Positions 12,001-24,205 of a stretch of DNA of 64,000 nt are shown here, one piece after another. Below the pieces are notes generated by a model. It did no database searches. It was not told where the DNA came from and saw only the letters and a program-made list of their open reading frames with translations. The DNA is taken from positions 6,882,001-6,946,000 of the forward strand of contig JAFEKR010000001.1 of NCBI GenBank assembly GCA_019022495.1, given 5' to 3'. The position numbers and the translations under genes were made by a program. The stretch is from Epichloe hybrida (taxonomy: Eukaryota; Ascomycota; Sordariomycetes; Hypocreales; Clavicipitaceae). Positions within the stretch are counted from its first letter, which is position 1; each line of letters begins with the position of its first letter.

Positions 12001-13671
12001 CTAGAAAAAGTTCTAGGAGGTACTAATCTTAGTGCACTTTAACTTACTTTATTTACTAAGAGTAAAGATAGATATATTTAGTTATATAATTAGAGCTATA
12101 CTTATAATATTAGTGCTAGGTAGCTAGCACCTAGTAATATATCTTTTAAGGAAGTTAACTAATATTTAACTTTACTACTTAACCCTAGATACTAAGTTAT
12201 TAGTAATCTAAGAGGTGTTTTAAGCCTAGAGATATTACTTTATATATTTAACTTATTATATTATAGTTATAATAGACTATCTAAATTATAAGTATCTAGC
12301 TATAAAGCTAAAGCTAACTAGTAGGTAAGTAATAGTATTAGATAAGCTTTATCTATTTAATTTTAGGATTAAATATTATATAAGTAAGTTAAACCTTACT
12401 AATACCTTATTAAGAAAAGCAGATTATATTAGTAAGAAGTATAGGGCAAAGGCTATATCCTTATAGCTACCTAGCTTCTTATCTAAGTTTATAGTTACTA
12501 AGTAGTAAGGACACTATATAAGTAATAGTATAGTTATAAGTCCTAAGATTATATTACTTAGTGTAGCTAATAGTTTATTATAAGAATACTATAAGGGCTA
12601 TACTAGTCTCTAGGGTTTTAAGAAAATATAACTTAATTATATTATTAAGAAACCTAATAGTCCTATAAAGCTTATAAGTAATATGCTAACTAGGTTTACT
12701 AATTATAAGTAGTAAGGTTATACCTTATTTATATTTTTTAATATTTCTATAAGTCTAGTAAGCCTATAGGTTAGGAGTCTAGCTAGGTTAATAGTTAGTA
12801 AGTAGCATAAGCGCCTCCTTAAAACACTACTTAGCTATAATTTATTTATAAGTCTAAAAGCATACTATAAGCTAGCTACTTATAGTAGTATTATAGCAAG
12901 GTATAGGTAGTTTAGTAAATCTCTTCTAAGTTTACATATAACACATATCCTATATATATAGAATTAGAAGCTCTAATTTAAGTTATATTATTTTAAGTAT
13001 AGTAAGGTAATAACTTTACTATAGGTTATAGGAAGCTACTTAAGAGTAGTAACCTTAAAGCATTATAGATATAGTTTATTAGACTCTCTAAGCTATTAAT
13101 ATTTTAAAATAAAGTTTTTATTCTAGTAAGTATAAGAAAGAAAGTTATATTACTTACCTATAATAACCTAGTAATAAGCTACTAGGGAGTTAGTAGGACC
13201 CTTTATTAGATTATAAGTTAGTACTACTAGCTAATAATAAAGAAAGATATTAAGTTATATATATAAACTTATATAAGCTATTAGACTTTAAAGCTAAGGC
13301 ACTATAAACCTTATAGTAAGCTAGCTATACTACTAGTGCCTAATTAGCCTTTTTAAGAATTATAAATAGATTTTATTATAAGGCTACTACCTATAAAAGA
13401 TGTAAATTAAACCTATAATATAATCTTAGTTATTATAAACTGTTTTACAAAATATAGTATTTATATCCCTATTTTAACATAAATAACTAGCAATAAGTTA
13501 GCTACTATATTCCTAGAATATATTTTTAGGGATTATAGCACTTTAGAAAGTATTATTATAAACTATAGTTTAACTTTTACTAGCGGGTTTTAAATAACTT
13601 TTTACTATCTTATTATAACTAAGTAGTAACTAAGTACTATATTTTACTTATAAATAAATAGTTAAATAAAA
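9059..13671 (+). pseudogene. Gag-Pol remnant of Gypsy-2
   Basis: Reverse transcriptase blocks (LGKLRLYMNYKGLNKITIK at about 11,298-11,355; FYIIYLNNILIYS at about 11,605-11,645) and integrase blocks (NIILVIINCFTKYSIYIPI; IFLEYIFRDYSTLESII; LTFTSGF) are recognisable but interrupted by TAA/TAG stops. The frame ends abruptly at 13,671 before the last integrase motif. As in Gypsy-1, the RT active-site Asp codons read Asn. Confidence 0.82.
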
Positions 13672-14095
13672 CAGTTATGTAAAAATCATATATTTAAGTA
13701 AGAAAGCTATAAAGAAGTTACTAATATTTATAAGGACCCACTTATAGACCCACTTTTATAAAAATCCCTTCCACAAGGTAAAAGTTATAAATATAAGTAT
13801 AAAAGCTATAGATAAGTTACTAATAGGTATAAGACCCACTTTTAGACCCGCTTTTATATGAATTTCTCTTTTTAAGTAAAAATTATATATTTAAGTAAGA
13901 AAGCTATAAAGAAGTTACCTATAGTTATAAGGACCCATTTTTAGACCCACTTTTATATTAATTTCTCTTTTAAAGTAAAAATTATATATTTAAGCAAGAA
14001 AGCTATAAAGAAGTTACTAATAGTTATAAAGACTCACTTTTAGACCCCCTTTTAGACCTATTTTTAGAAAAAACTATATTACTAAGTAAGAAAAC
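13672..14095. repeat. Four-copy tandem repeat, about 98 bp per unit, in a hAT-like remnant
   Basis: Units start at about 13,680, 13,778, 13,876 and 13,975, giving periods of 98, 98 and 99 bp. Each contains AAGAAAGCTATAAAGAAG followed by a GACCCAC-type block. The first base after the Gypsy-2 break begins CAGTTATG, which could be a terminus. The array ends against the copia element at 14,096; the sequence resumes at 20,946 after the duplicated AAAAC. So this array and 20,946-21,727 were once contiguous. Confidence 0.8.
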
Positions 14096-14387
14096 TGTTA
14101 GTTCCACTAAGGAACGTTCGCACTAGTGCAACGAGGTTAAATTCAATGAAGTTAATAATAATAATAGCTAATAACTAAGAGAGAAAAGAAGAGGGAGAAG
14201 GAGAGGAATCTAGCTAGAAGAGAAGGTAAGCAAAAAGGGGGAAAAGTGAGGCTGTAGTGCGGTGCTACTACTAACGGAGTGGGGTAGCTTGTGATGTATT
14301 TAATTGTATTACGTGTATCCCTTTAGTGGCTTTACTCTTTAGCTATAGTTAGACTATCTATTATCTAAAGGTCTAAAGGAAGCTACA
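14096..14387 (-). repeat. 3' LTR of Copia-1
   Basis: This 292-bp repeat is bounded by TGTTAGTT and AGCTACA on the plus strand. AAAAC immediately precedes it (14091-14095). It is homologous to LTRs at 20649-20940, 22947-23238, 44906-45196 and 47038-47328. Confidence 0.92.
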
Positions 14388-17300
14388 CTAGCACTCTCTT
14401 TTTTTTCTTTATGGCTAAAGGAGCCTAAAAACGTAATAAAAATCGGATTAAAGGAAAGTGTATATAAGTAAATCCCTTAATAGGAATTCACGGTTCTTAT
14501 TAGCTATTATGGCTTTAGTTATTCTAATTAACCTAGTTATTATAATCTATACCTATATGCCTATTATGTTAATTCTCCCCTTTACCTAACCTTATAGGTC
14601 TCTTAACCTATCCTTCTATATAAATTATTAATTTGTTTAAATTAATTAAGGTTAAAAGGGCTAAATTCAGCGATGCCTTCGTTATTATATTAGCTAGATT
14701 ATTATTGCTATTAATCTATCTAACTTCATAGACTTCTCTCCTCTTATATAACTGCTAAAGGGCTATAATATTAATTATTAGCTGCTTCTCTTTAATTATG
14801 CCTAGCTTTATAAGGCATTTGTATAATAAGAAAGAGTCTATATAGAGAATTATTAGGATCCAAGGCATCTTTAATTAGTCCGTGATTATTTAAAGGGTGG
14901 TAGATATTACGTACGCGATATTAGCACCTTAAACCATGCTGTATAGCTTGGATATAAGTGCGCTATAGGTCACACGCTTGCTTTTTATAAAGCTATATAT
15001 AATAATATTCCCTTTTAAGGTAAAGGTGTTATTCTCTTTTATTACTTTATTACTAATTATAATAATATATTTAATCTATAAACTTAGATCTTTATTGTTA
15101 GTAAGGGACTTATCTATAAATATAAAGAGCTTTGCTTCTTTAAGAGTTAAGGGGATATACTATAATCCCTACTACTAATGCTTAATTTACTACTTAAGGC
15201 GTTTATTAAGTTATAAGATATTATTAGCAAAGGGTTCTTAGTATTATGCGGTAATTAATAGGTTATATAATGCCTCTAGTTAATAGACTATTATAATATA
15301 ACTTCCTTAGGCTCTTTACTTTATATAATCTTACCTTACTATTAGTAATTAAGGGTTAATTTCCTTAATCTTTTAACTTTAGCCCTTTTAGGTTAGGGTT
15401 AGGGAGTTATTAGCATTTTAGGTTAAGATATAGCTATTAAAGATAAGGGGATTTATAGTTATAAGGCATTATTTTTCTTTAGCTATAAACTTTGCCTTTT
15501 AAAGCTCTTTTTTTTCTTTCTTAAAGAAGTTATTATCACTAAGGCCTAGCGTGTTATCTATTTATATCCCTATAATACTAAAGAGGTTTTTGTTATTTAG
15601 GGCCATAATTAGCAAGCAGGGATTATATATTAAGGTTATTATATTAAGATTATCCCTATGGTAGCGAAAATATATTACTTACTAGTAAGTTCTAGCCTTT
15701 GCAATCCTATAGAGGGGCTTAATAACCTCTATTATTATGCCTTTTGGAAAGAGGTGTGTAATTTGCTTTAGTAACTTCATGATAATTAGCTTGTTTAGGG
15801 TTATTTAGGATTAAACGTAAGCTTACGTAATGTCTTATAGCTAAAGGTAAATTCCCTTTTACTTTAATAATAGAGCAAGGGCTATAATAATCCATTAGCT
15901 TAATTACTATATTATTAGTAATTAGGTTAAGATAGTCTCTTTTCCTTTATTATTATGCCCTTACATAACGAGGCGTGATTTCTTATATAGTGTTTTAGTG
16001 CCTTTACCTTTAATCTCTTAGACTATATAAGAATTAAAGATCTAGTGGCCTTTATGCCTTACTAGATTAAACATTATAAATCTAAATATATTATAAGCTT
16101 ATAATACGTTAATCTTAGCTTAATTAGATTATTTAAAGAGGCTTCCTAGGGTTATAATCTTTCTCTCTTAGTAAAGTTAAAGGCTAAGGTTTTAGTTAGC
16201 TTTTTCTTTTACTATAAGGAATACTATGCTTAGTACTTCTCTAGCTATAATCTCCTTAATTAATACTTTCTCTTAGTCTTTATTAATAAATATAAGAGGC
16301 TTTATAGGTTTAATAAGCTCCTTAGGATTATAAACCTAGGCCCTAGTTACCTTTACTTTTACTTCCCTAGGGCTACTAGCTTTATAGCTTCCTATAAGGG
16401 TAGCTTTAGTTACCTTAAGGCTTACTATAAGTTCTTTAACTTTATAGCTTTCTATAGAATTACCTTTAGCCTTAATAGCCTTTATAGGCTTCTTTATACT
16501 CTTATTAATAAAGAATTAAACTATAAGGTTTTTCCTTAGCCTCCCTTACTTTCTCTTAACTAGTGTCTTTTTCTTTTCTTTCTTTACCTTATTACCCTTT
16601 ATAAGTAGCTTATTCCCCTAGGCCCCCTTAGCCTTTTCTTATAATAGGACTATAGTATTAGAGAGAGCTATAGTATAGGAAAGGGCTATATTATAGGTAA
16701 GGACCTCTAGGCCTAGGTTATGCTCCCTAATATCCTAAAGGCTTTGCTTATTAGCCCCTATATACTATAAGTCCTTATAGTATAGCTTTACTACTATAAA
16801 GCAAAACTTAGCTAGGCTATAGGGTATCTTAACTATATAGGTCTCACTATTAGTAGCTAATAGCTTATAAGGGCTATGCTATTTGCCTTTTTCTTTTTAT
16901 ATATATATATTAGTCTATAGTAGTAGCTAATATATTAGTAATGTGTTAGGGCTATTCTAGGCGCTAAGGGCCTTATAGACCTGCCTCTTAGCTAAGTAAT
17001 AGCAGACTTTATTAGTTACTTTCTAAATTACTTTAGCTTATTAAATAATAAAGACACTTAGTAATAACTTATCTATTATTTATAGGTAAGCTCTAAAGAC
17101 TAGTAAGGTTAGTATAAGGCTATTAGGGCTTGCTAAGTTATTAATAGCTTTAATAGCTATCTAGAGTTACTACTTAGGAGTAATTTCCTTGCTAATTAAG
17201 TCTATAATAATATTATAGGCTTAGTAAAGAGGTCTATAATATCTCTTAACCTTTCTAATGCTATTATAGGCTTTAATAGGTATCTTATTAATATTAATTA

Positions 17301-20300
17301 ATATTAAGTAAGTATAATACCTAAATTTAGCTAAGGTAAAGTTATTACTAGCATTGTAAATAATCTAGTCTAGAGGGCCTAGATATATATTAATCTAGCA
17401 CTTTCTAATTATATCCTAGATATTATAAGCTTTTTGCTTCTTAGGGTTAAGGAATTAGGCCGCTTAAAATAAGGTTACTAAATTAATAATATAAAGGACT
17501 AGCTAGCTATTAATTTATATAATATTAATAATAATCTTATAGTTAAAGTTATAGTTATCTTTAAGGGAGAATTTAAACTAGCTAAGGGCTTTTCTATTTA
17601 TTTAATAATAGTAATAGACTTTAGTAAGCTTCTTAATTATATAGCGTTTAATATTATAACTAGCTTATTAAAGAATCTTTATAAGCTATTAAATTAAGGA
17701 ATAACTAAACCTTTAGTAAAGTTAATAAATCTCTCCTTTTAATAGGTAAAAAGCGGTGGTTTCTCTTGCCTCTAGAAGTCACTAAGGGTAGCCCTATTTA
17801 CGCATAATAGGTATAGTCTTATTATTTTAAATTAACAAATTAGTAAGGTTATTAATCTTAACCTTTATTTTATCTATATTAGTAAGGGAAAAGAGGAAGA
17901 GTATAGTAATGTTAAGGATATAAAAGTTAATTTAGCTAAGCTTTATAGGCATATAGATAACGCTATGTGTTATTACTAATTTAGCACTAAAGTAAATAAC
18001 TTCTAGGTTATAGGGTTTAATTATTAATAATAGCATTAATCTTAGCAAGGCTTTAGCTTATGCTAGACTAGTAGTTAATTAGCCTAAGGCTCCTATATCT
18101 AGCATAATTCCTTTAAAGATCTCTTTAGAATAGTGTCCTTTAGAGGTATAATAGATTAAATTATCTTTATTAGAAGCCTCTTTAAGGTATAGCTCTTACT
18201 TAAGTAAGGCATATTAAAAAGCTTAATTCTTAAGCGTTATAAGGATATTAACGTTATCTATTGTTTATAATCCTACGTAGAAGAATTATGTAATGCTAAG
18301 TTATATCTTTAACAATAGCTTTTTCTTAATATTATTATTATTATTATCTTAGTCCTAAGTAAAGGCCTTAAGCTATATTTCCTAGTCTTTTATTTTCTCT
18401 TTATTATTACTATTATTTCCTTTAAATAAAATAAGGAATACCTAAAACTTTTTCTTTATAGGAGGTAAATAATAGTTCTTACTAGCTTACTATCTCTCTT
18501 TCTCTTTCTAATGTTTAGTATTAGTATAGTTTAATAACTAGTAGCTACTCTTACTATAGATAAAGTATTACTTAGGTTATCTAGAGTTATTATAATAACC
18601 TTCTCTTCCTTAGTCTCTTTAATTTTATTAGCTATATTAGCAGTCTATAAACATTACCTCTAATAAGTCTTTATCTTAATGCTAGTAGTATTTGTTACTT
18701 CTTACACTACTCTTTATAATTATAATTAATTTATAGAGGTTACTAGTAAGGTTCTTAAAGCCTAGTGTATATATATACTTTACTACCTAATATTTAGGGA
18801 TACTAAAGACTATATTTAAGGTTTGCTTATAGAGCTCTATATTTACTATATTAGAGGGGTATAGCCCTTTATAAACTCTCTTTAAGGTAGTTAATAAAAT
18901 CTTAAGGCACTTAAGCTTACTCTTATTAGGGTTCTATATAATAATATTTTTAAGGGTTATATTACTTTACTTATAGTAATAGAACTATTAATTACTTTCT
19001 ATTTTAAATTATTAATAGATATTTATAATTATCTCTTTATAAGAGAGGTTCTTACTAGTAAGGTAATTAAGAAAGTGCTATTTAGTATCTCCTATTAATA
19101 TAATAGGAAATGCTTTACTAAAATATAACTTAGGGAGGTTAATCTAGTTACACTTACTCTTAAAGAGCGTGAGTTTTAGTAAGAGAAAGTTATATAGCTT
19201 CTTACTATAATAGTTACTATCCTTATATATCTTTATAAGCTTAGAGATTTTCTTTATAATTTGCTTATTAGAAGGAAGGTATTAAGAAAGGAAATTAAAC
19301 TATTAAGGGTTAAGCTCTTAATATAACTAAGATTATTATAGGGGTTCTTATAGAGAATATAGTGATTATTCCCTTTAGGAGCTAGGAATATTAGGTAAGG
19401 TCTTTATAGTAGTAGCCTATAAAGGTTATGTTTAAGGTAGTTTAAAGGATCTTAACCTTTCTTCTAGCTAATAAGGCATTAAGGTTTAATAAAGCACTTC
19501 TTTAAGTAATACTAGGATTAGATATCCTAGGCCTTATTTAATAAAAACACTATAATCTTATAAAGAGTTATGTAGCTCTCTTATAATATCCTTATTTACT
19601 CTTTTAAAGGTGTTCTTAGACTAGCCTTTAAAGTCCTCTTAAAATGATTTCTAGAGGTTATTATCTCTCTAGCCCTAACGCTTACTAAGGTTAATAAACC
19701 CTATAATATAATTATTAAGCTTAGGCTATATAGTAGTCTTAGGATCTAGATTATTAGATTCTTTTTAATCTCTTATAAGCTTACTAGTAAGTAGTTATAG
19801 ATATAGTAGGAGTTTATTCTCTTAAGGTCTTTTAAGGATAGTTATCTTTAAAGATACTTATAGGGGTTTAGAGAAAAGGGGTATGTTTTAGGGAGTGCCC
19901 CTTATTATTCTTTTGCCCTCTAGTTCTATCCCTCTAGTAACATTAGTCTTAAATTAATAAGGCTAATAAAAACAGGGTAAAAGTGCTATAATTAATATAA
20001 TAAAGCCTAGAGCTTTTCTTATAAAATAAGTAGGATAAATAGGATAAATAAGATAAATAGGACAGAATAAATAGGATAAACAGAATAGGATAAATAGAAT
20101 TAGTAGGATTAATAGGATAAATAGAGGGAAATAACAAAAAATAATAGAAAAAGTATAAAAAAGGGAAAAATAGTAAAAAGAGGGAAGAGTAAGCTATAAA
20201 GATAGTGTAAAAATAGAAATAACTTAATATTTAGAACACTAAGGCGTAAAAAGCTATAAAGAGAGAAAATGGGTTATAAAGAGAGTATAAAAGGAGGTTA

Positions 20301-20648
20301 TATAGGTTAGCTAGCTTAGCTAAGGATTGTTTTTAATGTTAGGTTTAAATAAAATGCCTTATAGTAATAGATTTAGTTATTTAGTTAGTTTTCTTATAAT
20401 AGATAATAAGATTAATAATTAACTAAATATCCTAAAGGCCTAAGAGTTAATAGATTAATCTCTTAGAAGTCTAATAAGCCTATTACTAGGATTCTAGTCT
20501 ATTTTCCTTTAGCACACTCTATAGTTATGCCTCTTTACTATAATAACCGTTAATTTAGTATAATAAGGGGTAGTAGCTATAGTATCTGTAAAAATGTCTT
20601 TTCTTATAATACCTAACTTATCTATAGTTATAGTTAACTACTAATTAG
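14388..20648 (-). pseudogene. Gag-Pol remnant of Copia-1
   Basis: Minus-strand copia polyprotein remnant. The RNase H C-terminus (KRREVYEVR, then the NNLANIITKA block) is at about 14,770-14,640. The segment matching the gag part of Copia-3 (45,197-45,965) lies at about 20,600-19,550. Stops at former Gln and Trp codons are very frequent. I could not trace the integrase and RT residue by residue. A short stretch at about 15,000-15,180 that stays open on the plus strand is only a shadow of this frame. Confidence 0.7.
20030..20125. repeat. Degenerate AGGATAAAT-type minisatellite inside Copia-1
   Basis: About ten imperfect copies of a 9-11-bp unit (AGGATAAAT and variants such as AGAATAGGAT) lie in the 5' half of Copia-1. 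They create a short low-complexity Tyr/Leu/Ser reading frame that I do not consider a gene. Confidence 0.7.
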
Positions 20649-20940
20649 TGTTAGTTTTACTAAGAAACATTTACACTAGTGTAATAAGGTTAAATTTAAT
20701 AAAGTTAATAATAATAATAGCTAATAACTAAGAGAGAAAAGAAAAGGGAGAAGGAGAGAAATCTAGCTAGAAGAGAAGGTAAGTAAAAAGGGGGAAAAGT
20801 GAGGCTATAGTGTAGTGCTACTGCTAACGGAGTAAGGTAGCTTGTGATGCATCTAATTGCATTGCGTGCATCCCTTTAGTGGCTCCACTCTTTAGCCACG
20901 GTTAGACTATCTATTGTCTGAAGGTCCGAAGGAAGCCACA
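20649..20940 (-). repeat. 5' LTR of Copia-1
   Basis: Partner of 14096-14387, identical length. The last 100 bp keep more GC than the other copy. AAAAC follows at 20941-20945. Confidence 0.92.
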
Positions 20941-20945
20941 AAAAC

Positions 20946-21727
20946 TAAAGATAATCTATATTATTTAACTTACTTTTAAAGCTTATTTCTTAATAACTTT
21001 AATACTAAGGAAAATTCATAATATATATTTATTAAATCTATAATTAAATATTTAATTTCTTCTTAAGTAACTTTACTAAGTACTTTTACTATTCCTTTTA
21101 CTAAAAAAACCCTTAAAGTTAATATAATTATTTATAACTCTAATAAAATAGCTATATTACTAGGAACTTCTTTATTAGTTAAATTTTAATATTCTCTTAT
21201 TAATAAGATAGTTATATATATATATATAATATTATTAGAGTTTTAGTCTTATTTATATATAATAAAAAATAATTTCTTTAGGGTAATTCCTATATTTTAA
21301 GTAAAAAAGCATACTAAAATAAATAGTAAATCTAAAGAAAAAGATATTAAGATAAAGTAACCTCTATAATTAAGGAAAAAAAATAGGTTATAATTATAAA
21401 CTAAAATATACCTTATTTAGCTTCTATATACCTATAATTAGCTTAATAATCTTAATAATCTTAAACTTTAAGAATTTATAACTAAATAACTAAATAATAA
21501 TAAAAAAAACAGCTAATATTAACTTAATTAAGAAAAATCTAAGGAATATTATAAAACTATATAATACCCCACTTTTTTTTCCACTAATACTATATTTGTA
21601 GTATTTGTAGTGTAGTGTAGTATTTACTACACTACACTACATACTACACTACACTAAAATCTACTACACTACATACTACAACGAAAGCCAAAATACTACA
21701 TTTACTACACTACATGCAAAGCTCTGA
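20946..21727. mobile_element. hAT-3: right part of a hAT-like element with subterminal ACTACA repeats
   Basis: The right end reads ...GCAAAGCTCTG; its reverse complement starts CAGAGCTTTGC, a hAT-type terminus. Inside it, at 21,590-21,715, ACTACACTAC/GTAGTGTAGT repeats alternate in both orientations, followed inward by a C/T-run and CCCAC block. The same layout is found at the ends of hAT-1 and hAT-2, so this is a related family. The copia fragment resumes with ATCATAGC, the probable right 8-bp target copy. The matching left end with ATCATAGC is not in the window. The remaining 600 bp show no recognisable transposase. Confidence 0.6.
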
Positions 21728-23238
21728 TCATAGCCCTAAATAACAAAAACCTCTTTAGTATTGTAGGGATGTAAATAAATAACACGCTAGGCCTTAGTAA
21801 TAATAACTTCTTTAAGAAAGAAGAAAAAGAGCTCTAGAAGGTAAAGTTTATAGCTAAAGAAAAACAATGCCTTATAACTACAAATCCCCTTATCTTTAAT
21901 AGCTATATCTTAACCTAGAACGCTAATAACTCCCTAACCCTAACCTAAAAGGGCTAAAGTTAGAAGATTAAGGAAATTAACCCTTAATCACAAATAGTAA
22001 GGTAAGATTATATAAAGTAAAGAGCCTAAGGAAGTTATATTATAATAGTCTATTAACTAGAGGCATTATATAACCTATTAATTACCGCATAATACTAAGA
22101 ACCCTTTGCTAATAATATCTTATAACTTAATAAACGCCTTAAGTAGTAAATTAAGTATTAGTAGTAGGGATTATAGTATATCCCCTTAACTCTTAAAGAA
22201 GTAAAGCTCTTTATATTTATAGATAGGTCCCTTGCTAATAATAAAGATCTAAGTTTATAGATTAAATACATTATTATAATTAGTAATAAAGTAATAAAGA
22301 AGAATAATACCTTTATCTTAAAAGGGAATATTATTATATATAGCTTTATAAAAAGCAAGCGTGTAACCTATAGCGCACTTATATCTAAGCTATATAGTAT
22401 GGTTTAAGGTGCTAATATTGCGTATATAATATCTATAACCCTTTAAATAATCACAGACTAATTAAAGATACCTTAGATCCTAATAATTCTCTATACGGAC
22501 TCTTTCTTATTATATAAATGCCTTGTGAAGCTAGGTATAATAAAAGAGAAGTGGCTAATAATTAATATTATAGCCCTTTAGTAGTTATATAAGAGAAGGG
22601 AAGTTTATAAAGTTAAATAGATTAACAGTGGTAATAATCTAGCTAATGTAATAACAAAGGCATTGCTAAATTTAGCCCTTTTAACCTTAATTAATTTATA
22701 TAAATTAATAATTTATATAAAAGAATAGGTTAAGAGACCTATAAGGTTAGGCAAAGGGGAGGATTAATATAATAGGCATATAAGTATAGATTATAATAAC
22801 TAGGTTAATTAGAATAACTAAAGCTATAATAGCTAATAAGAACCGTAGATTCCTATTAAGGGATTTACTTATATACACTTTCCTTTAATCTGATTTTTAT
22901 TGCGTTTTTAGGCTCCTTTAGCCACGAAGAAAAGAGAGACTACTAGTGTGGCTTCCTTTAGACCTTTAGATAATAGATAGTCTAACTATAGCTAAAGAGT
23001 AAAGCTACTAAAGGGATACACGTAATGCGATTAGATGTATTATAAGCTACCTTACTCTATTAGTAATAGCACTACACTATAGCCTTACTTTTCCCCCTTT
23101 TTCGCTTACTTTCTCTTCTAGCTAGATTCCTCTCCTTCTCCCTCTTCTTCTCTCTCTTAGTTATTAGCTATTATTATTATTAACTTCATTGAATTTAACC
23201 CCTTCGCACTAGTGCAATGTTCCTTAGTGTAACTAACA
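21728..23238 (+). mobile_element. Copia-1b: 3' fragment of a sibling copia element
   Basis: Plus-strand sequence collinear with the minus-strand Copia-1 from its RNase H part to the LTR. It includes the block KRREVYKVK...NSGNNLANVITKAL at about 22,590-22,690 (the family's N-P-A-D-x-x-T-K region), then a purine-rich tract and a 292-bp LTR (22947-23238). Its 5' two thirds are absent: it begins exactly where the hAT-3 terminus ends. RIP stops are present but fewer than in Copia-1. Confidence 0.85.
22947..23238 (+). repeat. 3' LTR of Copia-1b
   Basis: A 292-bp LTR starting TGTGGCTTCC and ending AACTAACA. It is preceded by a purine tract (GAAGAAAAGAGAGA). It is followed by TTTTC, whose partner is lost with the element's 5' part. 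Confidence 0.9.
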
Positions 23239-24000
23239 TTTTCCTTTACTTTAGTATTAAAGTTAAGAGAGACTTATATATTCTTTAAAAGGGTCTTATA
23301 AATATATTCCCTAATCTTTAGTATTTACTTTAATAGGTTTATATACTTTATAAGGTTAAATTAAAGCTTTTTATATTTAAAGTTAAATTAGTTTTTTATA
23401 TCTTTATAAGTAATCTTCTAATCTTTAAGAGCATTAGGGTTATCTAGTATAATCTCTAGTCTTAAATCCCTTTAGGGGTATATAAGTATTATAAGTTCTT
23501 TAAGTAATTTAACCTTATTAGGGTTAATATACTCCTAAATACTATATAATTTTATATAGTTCTAAACCTAAGTAAATTACTTAATCTAATCCTTCTCTAA
23601 TAATAATACTATATTTAGAGTTTCTTTAAATATTATAAAGGGAAATATATTAGTTAACTAAAGCATAGAATAAGGGTTTTAACTAATTAATATAATAAAG
23701 GGGTAATTATCTTATAATATAAGTAAGCGTTAATTAATAATATTTAATAGAGCTTATATCTTTAATAATAATTAATAAAAATAGTAATAAAAGCCTCCTA
23801 GGCTTATAACTATTAAGTAAGGGTAAAAAAGGATAATAAAAAGCGTTTAATTTAGTTAATTAAAGATATAGATAGCACCTAACTTTTATACCTAAAAGGT
23901 ATATAGTGCGCTATAGTAATAACTAGTCTATAGAGGTACTTCTAATATATTATATTTACTAATGTCTAACCTCGCGTTTTATCCCTATTAATACGCGCTG
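23239..24000. other. AT-rich RIP-type DNA without recognisable element
   Basis: Strongly TpA-rich. On the minus strand short translated patches look protein-like between stops (for example REGLDxVIYLGLELYKII at about 23,570-23,620) but match no family I can name. Probably a decayed repeat. Composition returns to normal over 23,960-24,010. Confidence 0.5.
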
Positions 24001-24205
24001 CCCTCATATAACCTATGCTTTAAGGGAGCTCTCCCTGACACCTTCCCATGACTCCGTCCCCATCCCACAACCAACGGCTCCACTCATCTCCATCTCGAGA
24101 GAAGCCCACATCAGTCAGTCATGCATGGCACACGCACTCTCAACTCAACAACCTCCTCTCCACCTCTAACACGCCTACCCGAAAGAAGCACAGTCTGTCC
24201 CAATA
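24001..24205 (+). promoter_or_regulatory. Short promoter/5' leader of the thiamine gene, abutting the RIP island
   Basis: Only about 200 bp of normal-composition DNA separates the start codon at 24,206 from the AT-rich island. It is pyrimidine-rich (CTCCACTCATCTCC-type runs) as in many fungal leaders. I found no TPP-riboswitch core in it. Confidence 0.5.

Larger units (their letters stand above)
8816..13671 (+). mobile_element. Gypsy-2: 3'-truncated sibling of Gypsy-1, inverted orientation
   Basis: The 5' LTR (8816-9058) starts TGTTAGGAGCACGG and matches the Gypsy-1 LTR except for a roughly 24-bp internal deletion. Internal sequence parallels Gypsy-1 in the opposite orientation: gag zinc-knuckle area near 10,150, reverse transcriptase at about 11,290-11,720, integrase at about 13,350-13,670. 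Homology stops at 13,671, inside the integrase region equivalent to HPQTDGQ, where Gypsy-1 continues normally. The 3' end, chromodomain and 3' LTR are missing. Heavy RIP stops throughout. Together with Gypsy-1 it forms a head-to-head inverted pair around 340 bp of LINE. Confidence 0.87.
14096..20940 (-). mobile_element. Copia-1: full-length RIP-mutated Ty1/copia element
   Basis: The two LTRs are both 292 bp (14096-14387 and 20649-20940) and the target duplication is exact: AAAAC at 14091-14095 and 20941-20945. Total length is 6845 bp. The coding strand is minus: the C-terminal RNase H region with an INSNNNLANIITKA block (equivalent to the family's N-P-A-D-x-x-T-K motif) lies at about 14,640-14,770, next to the left LTR. 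A purine-rich run precedes that LTR on the minus strand. The gag end is at the right. All frames are broken by RIP stops. It interrupts a hAT-like remnant. Confidence 0.9.

Noticed and set aside
14978..15178. 66-codon open frame on the plus strand, with a near-identical one at 22158-22358 on the minus strand
   Set aside because: Both are antisense to the copia RNase H region; similarity just reflects two copies of the same element.
23239..24000. Possible Starship captain (DUF3435 tyrosine recombinase) remnant
   Set aside because: The protein-like patches show no recognisable tyrosine-recombinase R-H-R-Y arrangement; too decayed to claim.
24001..24205. Possible TPP riboswitch upstream of the thiamine gene
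   Set aside because: I found no CUGAGA-type core or pairing partner; fungal TPP riboswitches normally lie in introns of THI4/NMT1-type genes.
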